From assembly GCF_014705945.2 (NCBI RefSeq), contig NZ_CP061538.1, positions 1,054,001-1,118,000 on the forward strand: a stretch of 64,000 nucleotides of DNA, given 5' to 3'. This DNA comes from Rothia amarae (GTDB lineage Bacteria > Actinomycetota > Actinomycetes > Actinomycetales > Micrococcaceae). The notes beneath the pieces are model-generated. The model was not told the DNA's origin, did not search any database, and worked only from the letters and a program-made list of their open reading frames with translations. Each line of letters starts with the position of its first letter. Within the stretch, counting starts at the first letter, position 1. This document shows, piece by piece, positions 35,301-43,904 of the stretch. The translations under genes and the position numbers were made by a program.

Positions 35301-35840
35301 CAGCAAATCCAAGATCTCAAGAAGTCTCGAGCCGATATGCGCTCGCTCCTCAAAGACCTTAACAACCACATCAAAGAGCAGTTCCTCGAATCCTTTGAAC
35401 TAGCATCCGAACAGTTTGCAGAAATTTTTGCCGAGCTCTTTGATGGGGGAGAGGGCGCCCTCGTTCTCACCAATCCTCAGGATGTTCTCTCCAGCGGTAT
35501 TGAGATCCAAGCTCGACCCGCCGATAAAAAGATCAAGCGACTATCTCTTCTCTCTGGTGGTGAACGAACCCTGGCTTCGCTGGCATTTCTCGCAGCGCTC
35601 TTTGCCGTGCGTCCGGCACCGTTCTATGTGCTGGACGAGGTAGAAGCCGCCCTGGACGACCGCAATCTCACCCGGGTCCACCGTCTCTTTGAGCGGTTGG
35701 CTCAACAGAGTCAGCTAATTATTGTGACCCACAAACCTCGTACGGTGGAACTGGGAGACTCGCTGGTTGGGATTTCGATGCAAGACGGCGTCAGCCTGGT
35801 GCTCTCTCAAGATGCCGAACAGATCCGCGCCCTGATCTAA
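32358..35840 (+). CDS. smc: chromosome segregation protein SMC
   Basis: 1160 residues from GTG 32358 (AAGGA upstream). This condensin subunit organises and segregates the chromosome. N-terminal ATPase half with Walker A GPNGSGKSN (31-39); Gln/Glu-rich coiled coil (about 165-500); hinge (about 500-630); return coiled coil to about 990; C-terminal head with signature LLSGGERTLASLAF and Walker B FYVLDEVEAALDD. The hinge shows little of the usual glycine-rich motif and looks diverged. Slightly shorter than the roughly 1190-residue norm. Convergent with the MFS gene. Confidence 0.96.
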   Translation: MHIKSLTLRGFKSFASATECSFSPAINVIVGPNGSGKSNIVDALAWVMGQQGAKSLRGEKMQDVVFAGTSTHAALGRAKVTLTLDNSEGLLGIPSEEVTIERTMFRSGGSEYALNGQAVRLSDIQDLLADAGVAQEDHALVRQGRVDEILTANAEQRRDILEEAFGIHRFRQRASKSERKLESMKQNLHRLEDLNAELTSQLEPLRLQAESARAAGSIQQQIHQVSGQLFRRETKQMAEQIRHIQLRVDQAQKQKADAEKHQLAIQQRLDQLINQDQSVREEQEQLQQREYRIHTVLASVQASLTLIEEKQRALKTETPVRVEEVQDVIQQIAGETEVISSWKEKISSLTEHQKNLMTRRSQLAEQLQQIRSEQQRQQEISELAREQRSTLLSQLAAQRARVEKIESDLENFVQEEQEAHEYLQGIQERLSQLESDLTEQSAQRDELQSLLTKKQKKRRSLAQEIENATQTLHDVESRAAALCSQRAIFEEALAHLDSSTDEAGSHQSSSPQYLADSLTVEKDWQLAVSAALHNITSAKVLDHSADLEVATEEHSRPRPQVFPPVNTSEKNLASTSALPHGAVRAESVIKTATDITQTIVQQALRDVVLLEKLDNTQELLAQYPTLTFYDRAGNALNSYGYVPHQASLSNPLELTAKIEALTAQIEQTREENTSATRTLKTLSATLEENRQSEKELAREIGVLSAQSADIESQKIAALTTAEVAQKNTVRRRTQMAQARQQRDKLRELWKATEDALDRAENQPNEKSDLSEQASELEKDLQEIAIELSVADTELHHAQERRELAEGKHTQLQAHLQSLEKAQQRAQQLHDVATRHSKKLSLLTTQFSMLARTLENELATAQPRRQELEQKRESLRIERGNLSENLGHKQKALLEVQTEVDRATRDLLKAELTQQNLQEKIEQELKIDSSLLSEKFDISEKSKEELLQSRSRLLTQQEKLGVVNPLAVEEFDALQERQTYLEQQIQDLKKSRADMRSLLKDLNNHIKEQFLESFELASEQFAEIFAELFDGGEGALVLTNPQDVLSSGIEIQARPADKKIKRLSLLSGGERTLASLAFLAALFAVRPAPFYVLDEVEAALDDRNLTRVHRLFERLAQQSQLIIVTHKPRTVELGDSLVGISMQDGVSLVLSQDAEQIRALI

Positions 35841-35878
35841 TCTGAGGCCGGATTTTTGAGTGAACGCCTGACTTGGTT

Positions 35879-37276
35879 TTACTTGCCGCTGTAGCTCTTA
35901 TCTGCCCACTGCGCGGGGAAACGGGGCCGATGACCTGGGCGCCATGCAAGAGAGCACAGAATGAGCAGAGCACCGGATATACCAAAAGCTGCCCCGTATC
36001 CCCACTGGTCTACTACAAAGCCCGCCAAAAGAGGACCCACAATCTGACCTAAATCAGAGAGCATCTGGAAAGTAGACAGCACGGTACCGCCGGAGCGGTT
36101 GCTTCCAATAACATCAGCAACTGATGCCTGCAAAGAAGGTCCCAATAATCCGGTACCAATTCCTGTGAGTACAGAGAAAACGCAGAAAATAACCGGAGTA
36201 GTGGAAAAACCTACGGCAATGGTGGATGCCCCGCTGAGGAGGAGACCTACAAAAATGAGGGTGCGGCGTCCACTCTTGTCTGAGAGCGAGCCAGAAATAT
36301 TTTGTGTCACCGCATTGCCCGCTGCATAGAGGGCGAGGGCAACACCGGCAAGTACTGTTCCTCCAGCTTCGGCATCGTAGAGCTCACCGGAGTGGTACTG
36401 CGCAAGAAGAGCTACCGCTGCCAGCGGCATGAGTGAAATGCGGATGCCCAGCGCTGCCCAGCCCATGGCAAAGTTGGTGACCAAAGCACCGCGGTAATTT
36501 TCAAAGCCTAACGCCTGCTTAAAAGTAAGCGCAGGTTGCATCGTCTGAGCGCCAGCGTTTTTGTCTTCTACCTCTTTGAGATAAACAAATACCACGGTTG
36601 CGGCAATAAAAAGCATCACGGCATAGATGGTAAAAGGCAGGCGCATTCCTAAGCCTGCCATGGTTGCGCCCATTACCGGACCCAAGATATTACCCAGAAG
36701 AAATGACGTCGCGTAGTACCCCGAAATACGGCCGCGCAGAGATTGAGGTGCGTAGCGAACGATTAGACCCATAGCGGAGACTGTAAACATCACCGACCCC
36801 ACACCGCCTAAAGCGCGGAAGAGAAGGAGTGAGTAGAAATCCCAGGAGAAGGCAACGCCGAGTGAGGAGAGAGCAACTATTAACAGACCCGCAATATAGG
36901 TGGGTCGTTCGCCGAGGAGCGTAATGATTTTTCCCGACGCCGGTGCGAAAGCCAATCGCATCACAGCGAACATGCTCACGACCAGTGCGGCGGCCATTGC
37001 ACCAACGTTGAAACTGGCTGCAAATCGGGGTAATACCGGTGCAATCAGACCAAAGCCAAGGGCGATTGCAAAGGCTGCCACAATCAGAACCTTGAGCTGA
37101 GGTGGAATCTTCTGTGGCGGCGCAACACTGCCCGTTACATTAGAATCTTTAGTTGAGCTTGAGGCTTGAATATATTGATCAGCATTCTTCGCGGTAGGTA
37201 CTACCAGAGGAATTTCGCCGGTGTGTGGTGGAATTGGGGAATCTTTCTCAGCCATAATCGCCCATTCTAGACTCAT
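35879..37276 (-). CDS. major facilitator superfamily transporter
   Basis: 465 residues, or 458 from an internal ATG at 37255; neither start is decisive. A hydrophilic N-terminal tail of about 60 residues precedes twelve predicted membrane spans. The loop between spans 2 and 3 reads GERPTYIAG, and the mid-protein loop and a repeat of it (SDKSGRRTLIF) fit the MFS DRxGRR signature. It resembles drug or metabolite exporters, but no substrate can be named. It interrupts the usual smc-ftsY adjacency, on the opposite strand. Confidence 0.85.
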   Translation of the reverse strand: MSLEWAIMAEKDSPIPPHTGEIPLVVPTAKNADQYIQASSSTKDSNVTGSVAPPQKIPPQLKVLIVAAFAIALGFGLIAPVLPRFAASFNVGAMAAALVVSMFAVMRLAFAPASGKIITLLGERPTYIAGLLIVALSSLGVAFSWDFYSLLLFRALGGVGSVMFTVSAMGLIVRYAPQSLRGRISGYYATSFLLGNILGPVMGATMAGLGMRLPFTIYAVMLFIAATVVFVYLKEVEDKNAGAQTMQPALTFKQALGFENYRGALVTNFAMGWAALGIRISLMPLAAVALLAQYHSGELYDAEAGGTVLAGVALALYAAGNAVTQNISGSLSDKSGRRTLIFVGLLLSGASTIAVGFSTTPVIFCVFSVLTGIGTGLLGPSLQASVADVIGSNRSGGTVLSTFQMLSDLGQIVGPLLAGFVVDQWGYGAAFGISGALLILCSLAWRPGHRPRFPAQWADKSYSGK

Positions 37277-37336
37277 TCTGCAGCCTGGGGTGGTTAAACC
37301 TTGGGGATGAAAGAAGTGGTATGAGAAGCTAGAGGG

Positions 37337-38437
37337 GTGAATGATACCCTGACTCTAATTTTGTACATCGTACTGGGTGTGCTCATTCTTGGCGGTGTTC
37401 TTGCGGTTCTTCTGAGGGGACCGAAAGCGCCTAAGGACGGGTACCCCTCCACCCGAGACGCTGATGACGTCAGATCCGGTGAGGACGAAGCGGTTACCAC
37501 CGTTGAGCGTCCCCCCTCCGCCGCAGGGCGTTTGGTACGCCTGCGTGAGCGTCTTTCTCGCTCCAACAATCTCTTGGGTAAGGGTCTCTTGGCTCTTCTC
37601 TCTCGCGATAAGCTCGATCAAGATGTGTGGGATGAAGTCGAAGAAACCCTCCTCATGGCAGATCTTGGCTCTGGTCCTTCCGAACGCCTCGTTGAAGCTC
37701 TTCAGCGTCGTGTTCGTGTAGAGGGTACCGAGAACCCCGCGCACGTCAAGCAGATGCTCCACGAGGAACTCCTTGCGATTGTTGGCCCCGACACTGACCG
37801 ATCCTTGCACCTCGAGGGCGAGAACGGAAACCCCGGTGTAGTGCTGGTAGTTGGTGTAAACGGCGTCGGCAAAACTACCACCGTGGGTAAGCTTGCCCGC
37901 GTTATGGTTGCCGAAGATAAGAAACTACTCCTTGGAGCTGCCGATACCTTCCGCGCAGCTGCTGCCGATCAGCTTCAGACCTGGGGCGATCGAGTAGGCG
38001 TGCAGACGGTGCGGTCGGAGAAAGACGGCGCAGACCCCGCATCGGTCGCTTTTGAAGCGATTAAGGAAGGCAAAGCACAGGCCGTCGATACCGTGATGAT
38101 TGATACTGCAGGTCGCCTGCAGAATAAGGCTGGTCTGATGGATCAGCTCGGCAAGATTAAGCGCGTAGTTGAAAAAGAAGCGCCGGTGACCGAGGTTCTG
38201 CTGGTGATTGATGCAACGACCGGTCAGAACGGCATGATTCAGGCGAAGGTTTTCTCTGAAGTTGTCAACATCACCGGCATTGTGCTCACTAAGCTGGACG
38301 GTTCAGCTAAGGGCGGCATCGTCGTCGCTATCCAGGAAGAACTGGGCGTGCCCGTCAAACTGGTTGGGCTGGGCGAAGGTCCAGATGATTTGGCGCCGTT
38401 TGATGCCAAGGGATTCGTGGACGCTATCCTCGACTAA
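37337..38437 (+). CDS. ftsY: signal recognition particle receptor FtsY
   Basis: 366 residues from GTG 37337; no spaced Shine-Dalgarno is visible, and a TATGAG 12 bases upstream would allow a nearly leaderless message. An N-terminal membrane segment (about 5-27) anchors it, then an acidic linker and the NG GTPase domain: P-loop GVNGVGKT (173-180), DTAGRLQNK, and TKLDGSAKGG. It binds the SRP (Ffh) to deliver nascent membrane proteins to the translocon. Ended by an intrinsic terminator. Confidence 0.96.
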   Translation: MNDTLTLILYIVLGVLILGGVLAVLLRGPKAPKDGYPSTRDADDVRSGEDEAVTTVERPPSAAGRLVRLRERLSRSNNLLGKGLLALLSRDKLDQDVWDEVEETLLMADLGSGPSERLVEALQRRVRVEGTENPAHVKQMLHEELLAIVGPDTDRSLHLEGENGNPGVVLVVGVNGVGKTTTVGKLARVMVAEDKKLLLGAADTFRAAAADQLQTWGDRVGVQTVRSEKDGADPASVAFEAIKEGKAQAVDTVMIDTAGRLQNKAGLMDQLGKIKRVVEKEAPVTEVLLVIDATTGQNGMIQAKVFSEVVNITGIVLTKLDGSAKGGIVVAIQEELGVPVKLVGLGEGPDDLAPFDAKGFVDAILD

Positions 38438-38457
38438 CCGAGATAGCTTTAAGTGCA

Positions 38458-38497
38458 AGGGCGAGACTTCAACAAAGGTCTCGCCCTCTTGCCGTTT
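38458..38497 (+). terminator. intrinsic terminator after ftsY
   Basis: AGGGCGAGAC (38458-38467) pairs with GTCTCGCCCT (38477-38486 region) around a ten-base loop, followed by CTTGCCGTTTT. Located between ftsY and the exonuclease III gene. Confidence 0.8.
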
Positions 38498-38521
38498 TAG
38501 AGCACCCGTAGAATAGATGTT

Positions 38522-39349
38522 ATGAAACTTATTTCCTGGAATATTGACTCATTGAATGCGGCGCTCACTAGCGACTCTGCTCGTGCGTTGCTCTCCCGCG
38601 ACGTCCTTGCCACGCTTTCTGAACATGCCCCCGACGTCTTGGCATTGCAGGAGACAAAGCTGCCTCTCGCCGGCCCCAGTAAGAAACACCTTGAAGTTCT
38701 TCACGGTTATTTTCCTGGCTATCAGGTGCAGTGGGTAACCTCCGAAGAACCGGCACGCAAGGGTTATGCAGGCACGATGTTCCTCATCAAAGAGGGTCTG
38801 AACCCACAAGTGACCTTCCCTAAGATTGAAGGGCCGGGCACTATGGATTCAGAAGGGCGCATGATTACCCTCGAATTCGAGCACTGCTTTGTCACTCAGG
38901 TTTATACCCCCAACGCATCCGATGGGCTCAAACGCCTAGCCGATCGTCAGGTATGGGACAGAAATTATGCAGATTATTTGGCAAAGCTTGATGAAATTAA
39001 ACCTGTTCTGGCCACCGGCGATTTTAATGTGGCCCACACTGAGATTGATTTGGCGAATCCCACATCTAATCTTCGTTCCCCCGGCTTTACCCAGGAAGAG
39101 CGCGATGGATTTACTCATCTTCTCTCGCGGGGATTTACCGACACTTTCCGCCACCTTCATGGCAACGTGACGGGGGCTTATACCTGGTGGGCTCAGCGTT
39201 CCAGGACTTCAAAAATCAATAACAGCGGCTGGCGCATTGACTATTGGCTGGTCTCTGACCGGGTAGCGGATCAGGTGACTATCTCAGACATGATTAATTC
39301 CGGCCCCCGACAAGATCACACTCCGATCTTGCTTGAAATCGACCTCTAA
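38522..39349 (+). CDS. xth: exodeoxyribonuclease III / AP endonuclease
   Basis: 275 residues of the exonuclease-endonuclease-phosphatase fold. Conserved sites: SWNIDSLNA (metal Asn), LALQETKL (metal Glu), GDFNVAHTEIDL, and the C-terminal RIDYWLVSD and DHTPI with catalytic His. It incises DNA at abasic sites during base excision repair, complementing mutM. It has its own short upstream region after the ftsY terminator. Confidence 0.93.
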   Translation: MKLISWNIDSLNAALTSDSARALLSRDVLATLSEHAPDVLALQETKLPLAGPSKKHLEVLHGYFPGYQVQWVTSEEPARKGYAGTMFLIKEGLNPQVTFPKIEGPGTMDSEGRMITLEFEHCFVTQVYTPNASDGLKRLADRQVWDRNYADYLAKLDEIKPVLATGDFNVAHTEIDLANPTSNLRSPGFTQEERDGFTHLLSRGFTDTFRHLHGNVTGAYTWWAQRSRTSKINNSGWRIDYWLVSDRVADQVTISDMINSGPRQDHTPILLEIDL

Positions 39350-39476
39350 GCCCAGGGCACATAGCTCCTTCAAGAGCGAACACAGCACCTGAGCATGGTA
39401 GATGCGATATTCTTAGATGCTGATGTAGAAATTATGGGTCATACCCATCCTCCAAGATGAAAGTGGTTCACGGCTC

Positions 39477-41057
39477 GTGTTCAATTCACTCTCCGATCGC
39501 CTGACTAATACCTTCAAAAACCTTCGCGGTAAAGGTCGTCTCACTGAGGCTGATATCGACGCTACGGTTCGCGAGATTCGTCGTGCGCTTCTGGACGCCG
39601 ACGTCGCTGTTCCGGTGGTGCGTGAATTCGCAGCTGCCGTGAAAGAAAGGGCGTTGGGGCAGGAAGTTTCTGAGGCTCTGAACCCGAGCCAGCAAATCGT
39701 CAAGATTGTCAATGAAGAGCTCAAGGGTATTTTGGGTGGCGAGACTCGCCGTATCAGGATGTCTAAGACCGGTCCAACCATTATTATGTTGGCTGGTTTG
39801 CAGGGTGCCGGTAAGACTACCTTGGCGGGCAAGCTTTCTTACTGGCTGAAGAGCCAGGGGCATACTCCTTTGCTGGTGGCGTCGGACCTGCAGCGCCCTA
39901 ACGCTGTGAACCAGCTCAAGGTTGTGGGTGAGCGTGCGGGTGTACGCGTTTTTGCACCGCATCCCGGTGTGACTTCTGAGTTTGATACTCCTACAGGCAA
40001 CCCCGTTCAGGTAGCTCAAGACGGTGTCAATGAGGCACGTGCTAAGTTGCACGACGTGGTCATTGTCGATACCGCTGGTCGTTTGGGCGTGGACGCTGAG
40101 CTTATGCAGCAGGCGCGTGATATCCGCGATGCTATCGAACCGAACGAAGTTCTCTTCGTGATTGATGCCATGATTGGTCAGGATGCTGTTAACACCGCCC
40201 TGGCATTCAACGAGGGTGTAGATTTCACCGGCGTCGTGCTTTCAAAGCTCGACGGCGACGCCCGAGGTGGCGCGGCGCTTTCTGTTGCTTCGGTGACAGG
40301 CAAGCCTATTATGTTTGCATCCACCGGTGAAGGTGTGAAGGACTTTGAACAGTTCCACCCTGACCGTATGGCTTCGCGCATCCTGGATATGGGCGATGTT
40401 CTGACTCTTATTGAGCAGGCAGAAGCTAGCTGGGATAAGACTGAAGCTGATCGCATGGCGAAGAAGTTCATGGATCAGGAAGAATTCACTTTTGATGACT
40501 TCCTTGCCCAGATGCAGCAGATTCGCAAAATGGGTTCAATGAAGAAGCTGCTGATGATGATGCCTGGAGCGGCTCAGATTCGCCAGCAACTTGACAACTT
40601 TGACGATAAAGAAATCGATCGCGTAGAAGCGATTGTGCGTTCGATGACGCCGCATGAGCGCGTTGCTCCTAAGATTATCAATGGTTCTCGCCGTGCCCGT
40701 ATTGCCAAAGGCTCGGGCGTTACGGTTTCTGAAGTTAATCAGCTGATGGAACGTTTTGCGCAAGCACAGAAGATGATGAAGAAGCTGGCTGCGGGCAACA
40801 TGGCAGGTATGCCCGGTGGCATGCAGATGCCCGGTATGGCTGCAGCAGGTGGGGCTAAGAAGAAGAACAAGGGTAAGAACAATAATAAGAAAGCTCGTTC
40901 AGGCAATCCTGCTAAGCGAGCTCAGCAGGAGAAGGCTGCTAGCCAAAAGCAGGCTACTACTGGTTCAGCATTTGGTCAGCAGTCCCAGCAAGATTTCAAT
41001 ATGGATGATTTGAACTTGCCTAAGGGCTTTGAAAAATTCCTGGGTGGAGACAAGTAA
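39477..41057 (+). CDS. ffh: signal recognition particle protein Ffh
   Basis: 526 residues from GTG 39477. N domain (1-85), G domain with P-loop GLQGAGKT (107-114), DTAGRLG and LSKLDGDARGG, then the methionine-rich M domain (about 330-455) that binds signal sequences and 4.5S RNA. A Lys/Asn/Gln-rich low-complexity tail (about 460-515) extends past the core. The partner receptor ftsY lies 1 kb upstream. An inverted repeat ATGGGT-CAT-ACCCAT (39434-39448) lies shortly before the start. Confidence 0.97.
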   Translation: MFNSLSDRLTNTFKNLRGKGRLTEADIDATVREIRRALLDADVAVPVVREFAAAVKERALGQEVSEALNPSQQIVKIVNEELKGILGGETRRIRMSKTGPTIIMLAGLQGAGKTTLAGKLSYWLKSQGHTPLLVASDLQRPNAVNQLKVVGERAGVRVFAPHPGVTSEFDTPTGNPVQVAQDGVNEARAKLHDVVIVDTAGRLGVDAELMQQARDIRDAIEPNEVLFVIDAMIGQDAVNTALAFNEGVDFTGVVLSKLDGDARGGAALSVASVTGKPIMFASTGEGVKDFEQFHPDRMASRILDMGDVLTLIEQAEASWDKTEADRMAKKFMDQEEFTFDDFLAQMQQIRKMGSMKKLLMMMPGAAQIRQQLDNFDDKEIDRVEAIVRSMTPHERVAPKIINGSRRARIAKGSGVTVSEVNQLMERFAQAQKMMKKLAAGNMAGMPGGMQMPGMAAAGGAKKKNKGKNNNKKARSGNPAKRAQQEKAASQKQATTGSAFGQQSQQDFNMDDLNLPKGFEKFLGGDK

Positions 41058-41075
41058 GAAGTTTTCTCTCAATAG

Positions 41076-41112
41076 GTGCTCTGCGATATTTATTTTCGCA
41101 GAGCACTTTTTG
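41076..41112 (+). terminator. intrinsic terminator after ffh
   Basis: A perfect 10-bp stem, GTGCTCTGCG with CGCAGAGCAC, around 11 bases, followed by TTTTT. Confidence 0.9.
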
Positions 41113-41250
41113 TAGAGGCAAAATAATTGCGCTGAGAGAGTGCAAAGGCAAACTTCAGCTGTGCCTCTGGAAAAAATTGGTTATTCTATTTCTGCTGGAA
41201 TCAATCAACATTCACCATCTAAACGGGTACTTTGAAGGGCAGGCGACACC

Positions 41251-41739
41251 ATGGCAGATACCTATCTTTCGCACGATGAACTGGTGAAGTTTATTGCAAC
41301 CCTTCCCACCCGCCGTCTAGCAGCTGGTGCTCTCATCCGCGACGAACAGAATCGTCTTTTGGCGGTAGAACCTAATTATCGTGATGGATGGGCGCTTCCA
41401 GGAGGCACTGTAGAAGCAGGCGAAGCTCCTCAGCAGGGGTGTTTCCGCGAAGTACAAGAAGAAGTAGGACTGGATCTTGCCCTCGGTCGTGTTCTTCTCA
41501 TTTTCCATGGGCTATCCCGCGGGGTGTGGGGAGATTCAACGTACTACATCTATGATGGTGGGCAAATACCCTCCGATGCGGTCATTACCCTTCAGGAGGA
41601 TGAACTCTTAAGCTACCGCTGGCTTGAACCTGCAGCATTTGAAAACCACTTCGGTGAAAGCTTTGCTGCTCGTTTGAAAGCTTGCTATCGCGCTTTGGAA
41701 ACAGGAGAGACCGTAGAGCTTTCTTCTCACGATTCATAA
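41251..41739 (+). CDS. Nudix hydrolase
   Basis: 162 residues with a complete Nudix box, GGTVEAGEAPQQGCFREVQEEVGLDL in outline (G-x5-E-x7-REVQEE-xG), at about residues 49-72. These enzymes hydrolyse a nucleoside diphosphate linked to another group, using Mg. The substrate cannot be predicted. It is expressed from its own spacer (41113-41250) and is not tightly linked to neighbours. A stem-loop follows the gene. Confidence 0.88.
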   Translation: MADTYLSHDELVKFIATLPTRRLAAGALIRDEQNRLLAVEPNYRDGWALPGGTVEAGEAPQQGCFREVQEEVGLDLALGRVLLIFHGLSRGVWGDSTYYIYDGGQIPSDAVITLQEDELLSYRWLEPAAFENHFGESFAARLKACYRALETGETVELSSHDS

Positions 41740-41753
41740 GTGACGTGCTGGGT

Positions 41754-41778
41754 AGCTGAGGGCACGGTTCCCTCGGCT
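41754..41778 (+). terminator. possible terminator after the Nudix gene
   Basis: AGCTGAGGG pairs with CCCTCGGCT (one G-T pair) around CACGGTT; a T-rich stretch begins 11 bases later rather than immediately, so termination is uncertain. It could instead be a leader structure of the next gene. Confidence 0.4.
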
Positions 41779-41827
41779 GAATCCCATACTTTCTATTTTT
41801 ACTTTTTAGTATCCTTGAGGACTTTTA

Positions 41828-43723
41828 TTGAGAATGTCAGATAATTCTTCACTCCACGAAAATCCTAGCGACGAACAGCTGATAACTTCCTGGGCTAGAA
41901 TTTCGCTGGATTTCGGTGCAACCGGCATCGAAGTAGCAGAGGCGGATGAGGCTGATACGCATGAGCCTACGGCTCAATTGCGCCAGGAAATCCAAGACAT
42001 GATTGGTGTCATTCGTCAGGCTGCTCAGGCGAATTCTTCTGAGAAATCGACGGATGCTGTTATGCCCAGCGATGAAGAGCTCACTGAAGAGATTTTTCAA
42101 AAGATGCTGGCTGATGCGGAAAATAATCTTGATATTCCCGATGCTGAAAAATCTACTGGAGGCGAAGAGGGCGAAAAGCAGCTTGAAGTATCAGAAGATT
42201 TAGTGTCGGTGACTGATGAGCCTAGCAAGCAGGACGACGCTTCGGCTGAGCTCTTGGACCCGGAGATTGAGCGGGAAATCCTTGAAGCGACATCTGATGA
42301 TGTAGTGAAGGCTTTGCTTCTTGCTTCTGTGGATCGCCCGGAGATTTTGGTCTATGAAGCCGATGAAAAGCATGTTGATGTTTTTGTGCTCACCGTTGAG
42401 GTTGAAGATGATGAATTTGTTACCGCTCAACTGGGTGAAGATGGTGTGCTTAGACCGGGAACTAACTTTGAAGAATTCGCTGCCGAGCTGATGGAAGAAT
42501 TGCCGACGCGCGGAGGGTTATGTGCCACTCAGGATTCCTACTCCTATTCGGTGCCCGTGACAACTTTGGGGGAGGAACTCACTTTAGATGCTGATTCTGA
42601 AGTAGCTGCGCTCATAGAGCTAGAGATGCCGGATGTACCGGCGTTAGTTGCTCAATCTCTGATCGTTGGTCCGGTTGACGTTGTACCTGCAGATAATGGC
42701 TGGTCATTGATTTCCTGTGACCCAGTTTCTATGCTGCATATCCTGCAAAATTTGGGAAAGCCCGCGATTGTGGCTGAATCCACTGAGCATTCCCAGCATT
42801 TAGCTTTTGTGGTGCCCGGGGATAATGGACGGAACGAAGAGCCCACGGGCGACTGGTCTGAATGGATGAACACGGTGGTAGGAACACCCGTTTCCCACGA
42901 CGTCGATGCCGGAGCAGTCATTAATTTGGTGTGGGGACCGGCTAAGAAGCAGACTCGGTATCTTCCTCGGGAATCATTTGCTTTAGATACGCTGTGGTTG
43001 TTGCCCGGTATTTTGCCAGAGCCTCTGAATTTTGTGCAGATGAACGATGAGATTGAAAATCTCACGTGGTTCTATGGGCTCGATGAGACCGCGTCCAAGC
43101 GTTTGCGTAACTATGTGGAGAGCTCTGATTCGGAGCTGGGCATGGAATCTGTCCTTCAGCTTTTGGGCTTACCGCTGGAGCTATCCAAAGTAGCTCAGGG
43201 CAGAGTTGATATGGAAAGTATCCCTGGGCACCGCTCATTGGCACCGCATATGTCGGTGGCTAAAGTAGTGAGTGAATCCGTCTCTGCTTTTCCTAATGGG
43301 ACGGACGCCGTCTCTCAGATGCAACGCGTCTTGCGCGGTCGTCCCTGGATTTTTACCGCCGATGGCGTCGCTCAGTTGGGTGCATCAGGATTGTTGGCGT
43401 TAGCGGCAACCCGCAAGCTGTCCAGAGGCGAATCGGCACGTGTTCAAGCGGCTTTGGCAATCCTTTTGGCAGGCTCCGGTGTTTCTGAAATTGCTATTGG
43501 GCGGGTCTACTCCAAACTAAAAACTTCAGATAACCGTGCATTGGGGGTCGAGAAAAAAGTTGTTTCTGATGTTCCCTCACTGGTTGAAGAGTTAGATACC
43601 GAATCTGAAAAATCTCCTCAAGGCGGGAAATCGAAGATTGCCAGGAACCTACGGAACCTGCGTCATAAAACAAAAGAACAGACTCGGCAGCAGCTTAGAA
43701 AATTCTTTGGTGAGGGTAAATAA
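41828..43723 (+). CDS. large acidic protein of unknown function
   Basis: 631 residues from TTG 41828 (GAGGA six bases upstream) or 629 from the ATG at 41834. The N-terminal 120 residues are strongly acidic and probably disordered. The middle contains two beta-rich segments (about 155-230 and 265-300) that faintly recall SseB-like modules. The 440-580 region is helical and hydrophobic-patterned, and the last 50 residues turn abruptly basic (KIARNLRNLRHKTKEQTRQQ). No signal peptide, membrane segment or catalytic motif. The charge inversion end-to-end is distinctive. Function not recognised. Confidence 0.8.
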   Translation: MRMSDNSSLHENPSDEQLITSWARISLDFGATGIEVAEADEADTHEPTAQLRQEIQDMIGVIRQAAQANSSEKSTDAVMPSDEELTEEIFQKMLADAENNLDIPDAEKSTGGEEGEKQLEVSEDLVSVTDEPSKQDDASAELLDPEIEREILEATSDDVVKALLLASVDRPEILVYEADEKHVDVFVLTVEVEDDEFVTAQLGEDGVLRPGTNFEEFAAELMEELPTRGGLCATQDSYSYSVPVTTLGEELTLDADSEVAALIELEMPDVPALVAQSLIVGPVDVVPADNGWSLISCDPVSMLHILQNLGKPAIVAESTEHSQHLAFVVPGDNGRNEEPTGDWSEWMNTVVGTPVSHDVDAGAVINLVWGPAKKQTRYLPRESFALDTLWLLPGILPEPLNFVQMNDEIENLTWFYGLDETASKRLRNYVESSDSELGMESVLQLLGLPLELSKVAQGRVDMESIPGHRSLAPHMSVAKVVSESVSAFPNGTDAVSQMQRVLRGRPWIFTADGVAQLGASGLLALAATRKLSRGESARVQAALAILLAGSGVSEIAIGRVYSKLKTSDNRALGVEKKVVSDVPSLVEELDTESEKSPQGGKSKIARNLRNLRHKTKEQTRQQLRKFFGEGK

Positions 43724-43843
43724 ACTTCACTTCATATTATTCGGTGATGCGCAACACTTTTGAGGTATGCCGTATCTCATAGAACTTGGTGCGGGTTTCG
43801 GCATCTTGAATGTACCGGTCATTATTATTCTTAGAGTTAACTT

Positions 43844-43874
43844 TGAGATTTCGCCCCTGGGGCGCCCTATCTCA
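43844..43874 (+). promoter_or_regulatory. nested stem-loop in the leader of the FNT gene
   Basis: An outer stem TGAGAT/ATCTCA encloses a tight inner stem CGCCCC-T-GGGGCG (43852-43864). It ends 30 bases before the start codon and upstream of the AAGGA site. It may control translation or be the end of a regulatory leader. No known riboswitch class is recognised. Confidence 0.35.
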
Positions 43875-43904
43875 CACACAGTTTTCTTGAAAGGATGAAG
43901 CCTC

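Noticed and set aside
39350-39476. SRP (4.5S) RNA gene next to ffh
   Set aside because: Only a short ATGGGT/ACCCAT hairpin is present; no long SRP-RNA-like hairpin with the GGAA tetraloop.
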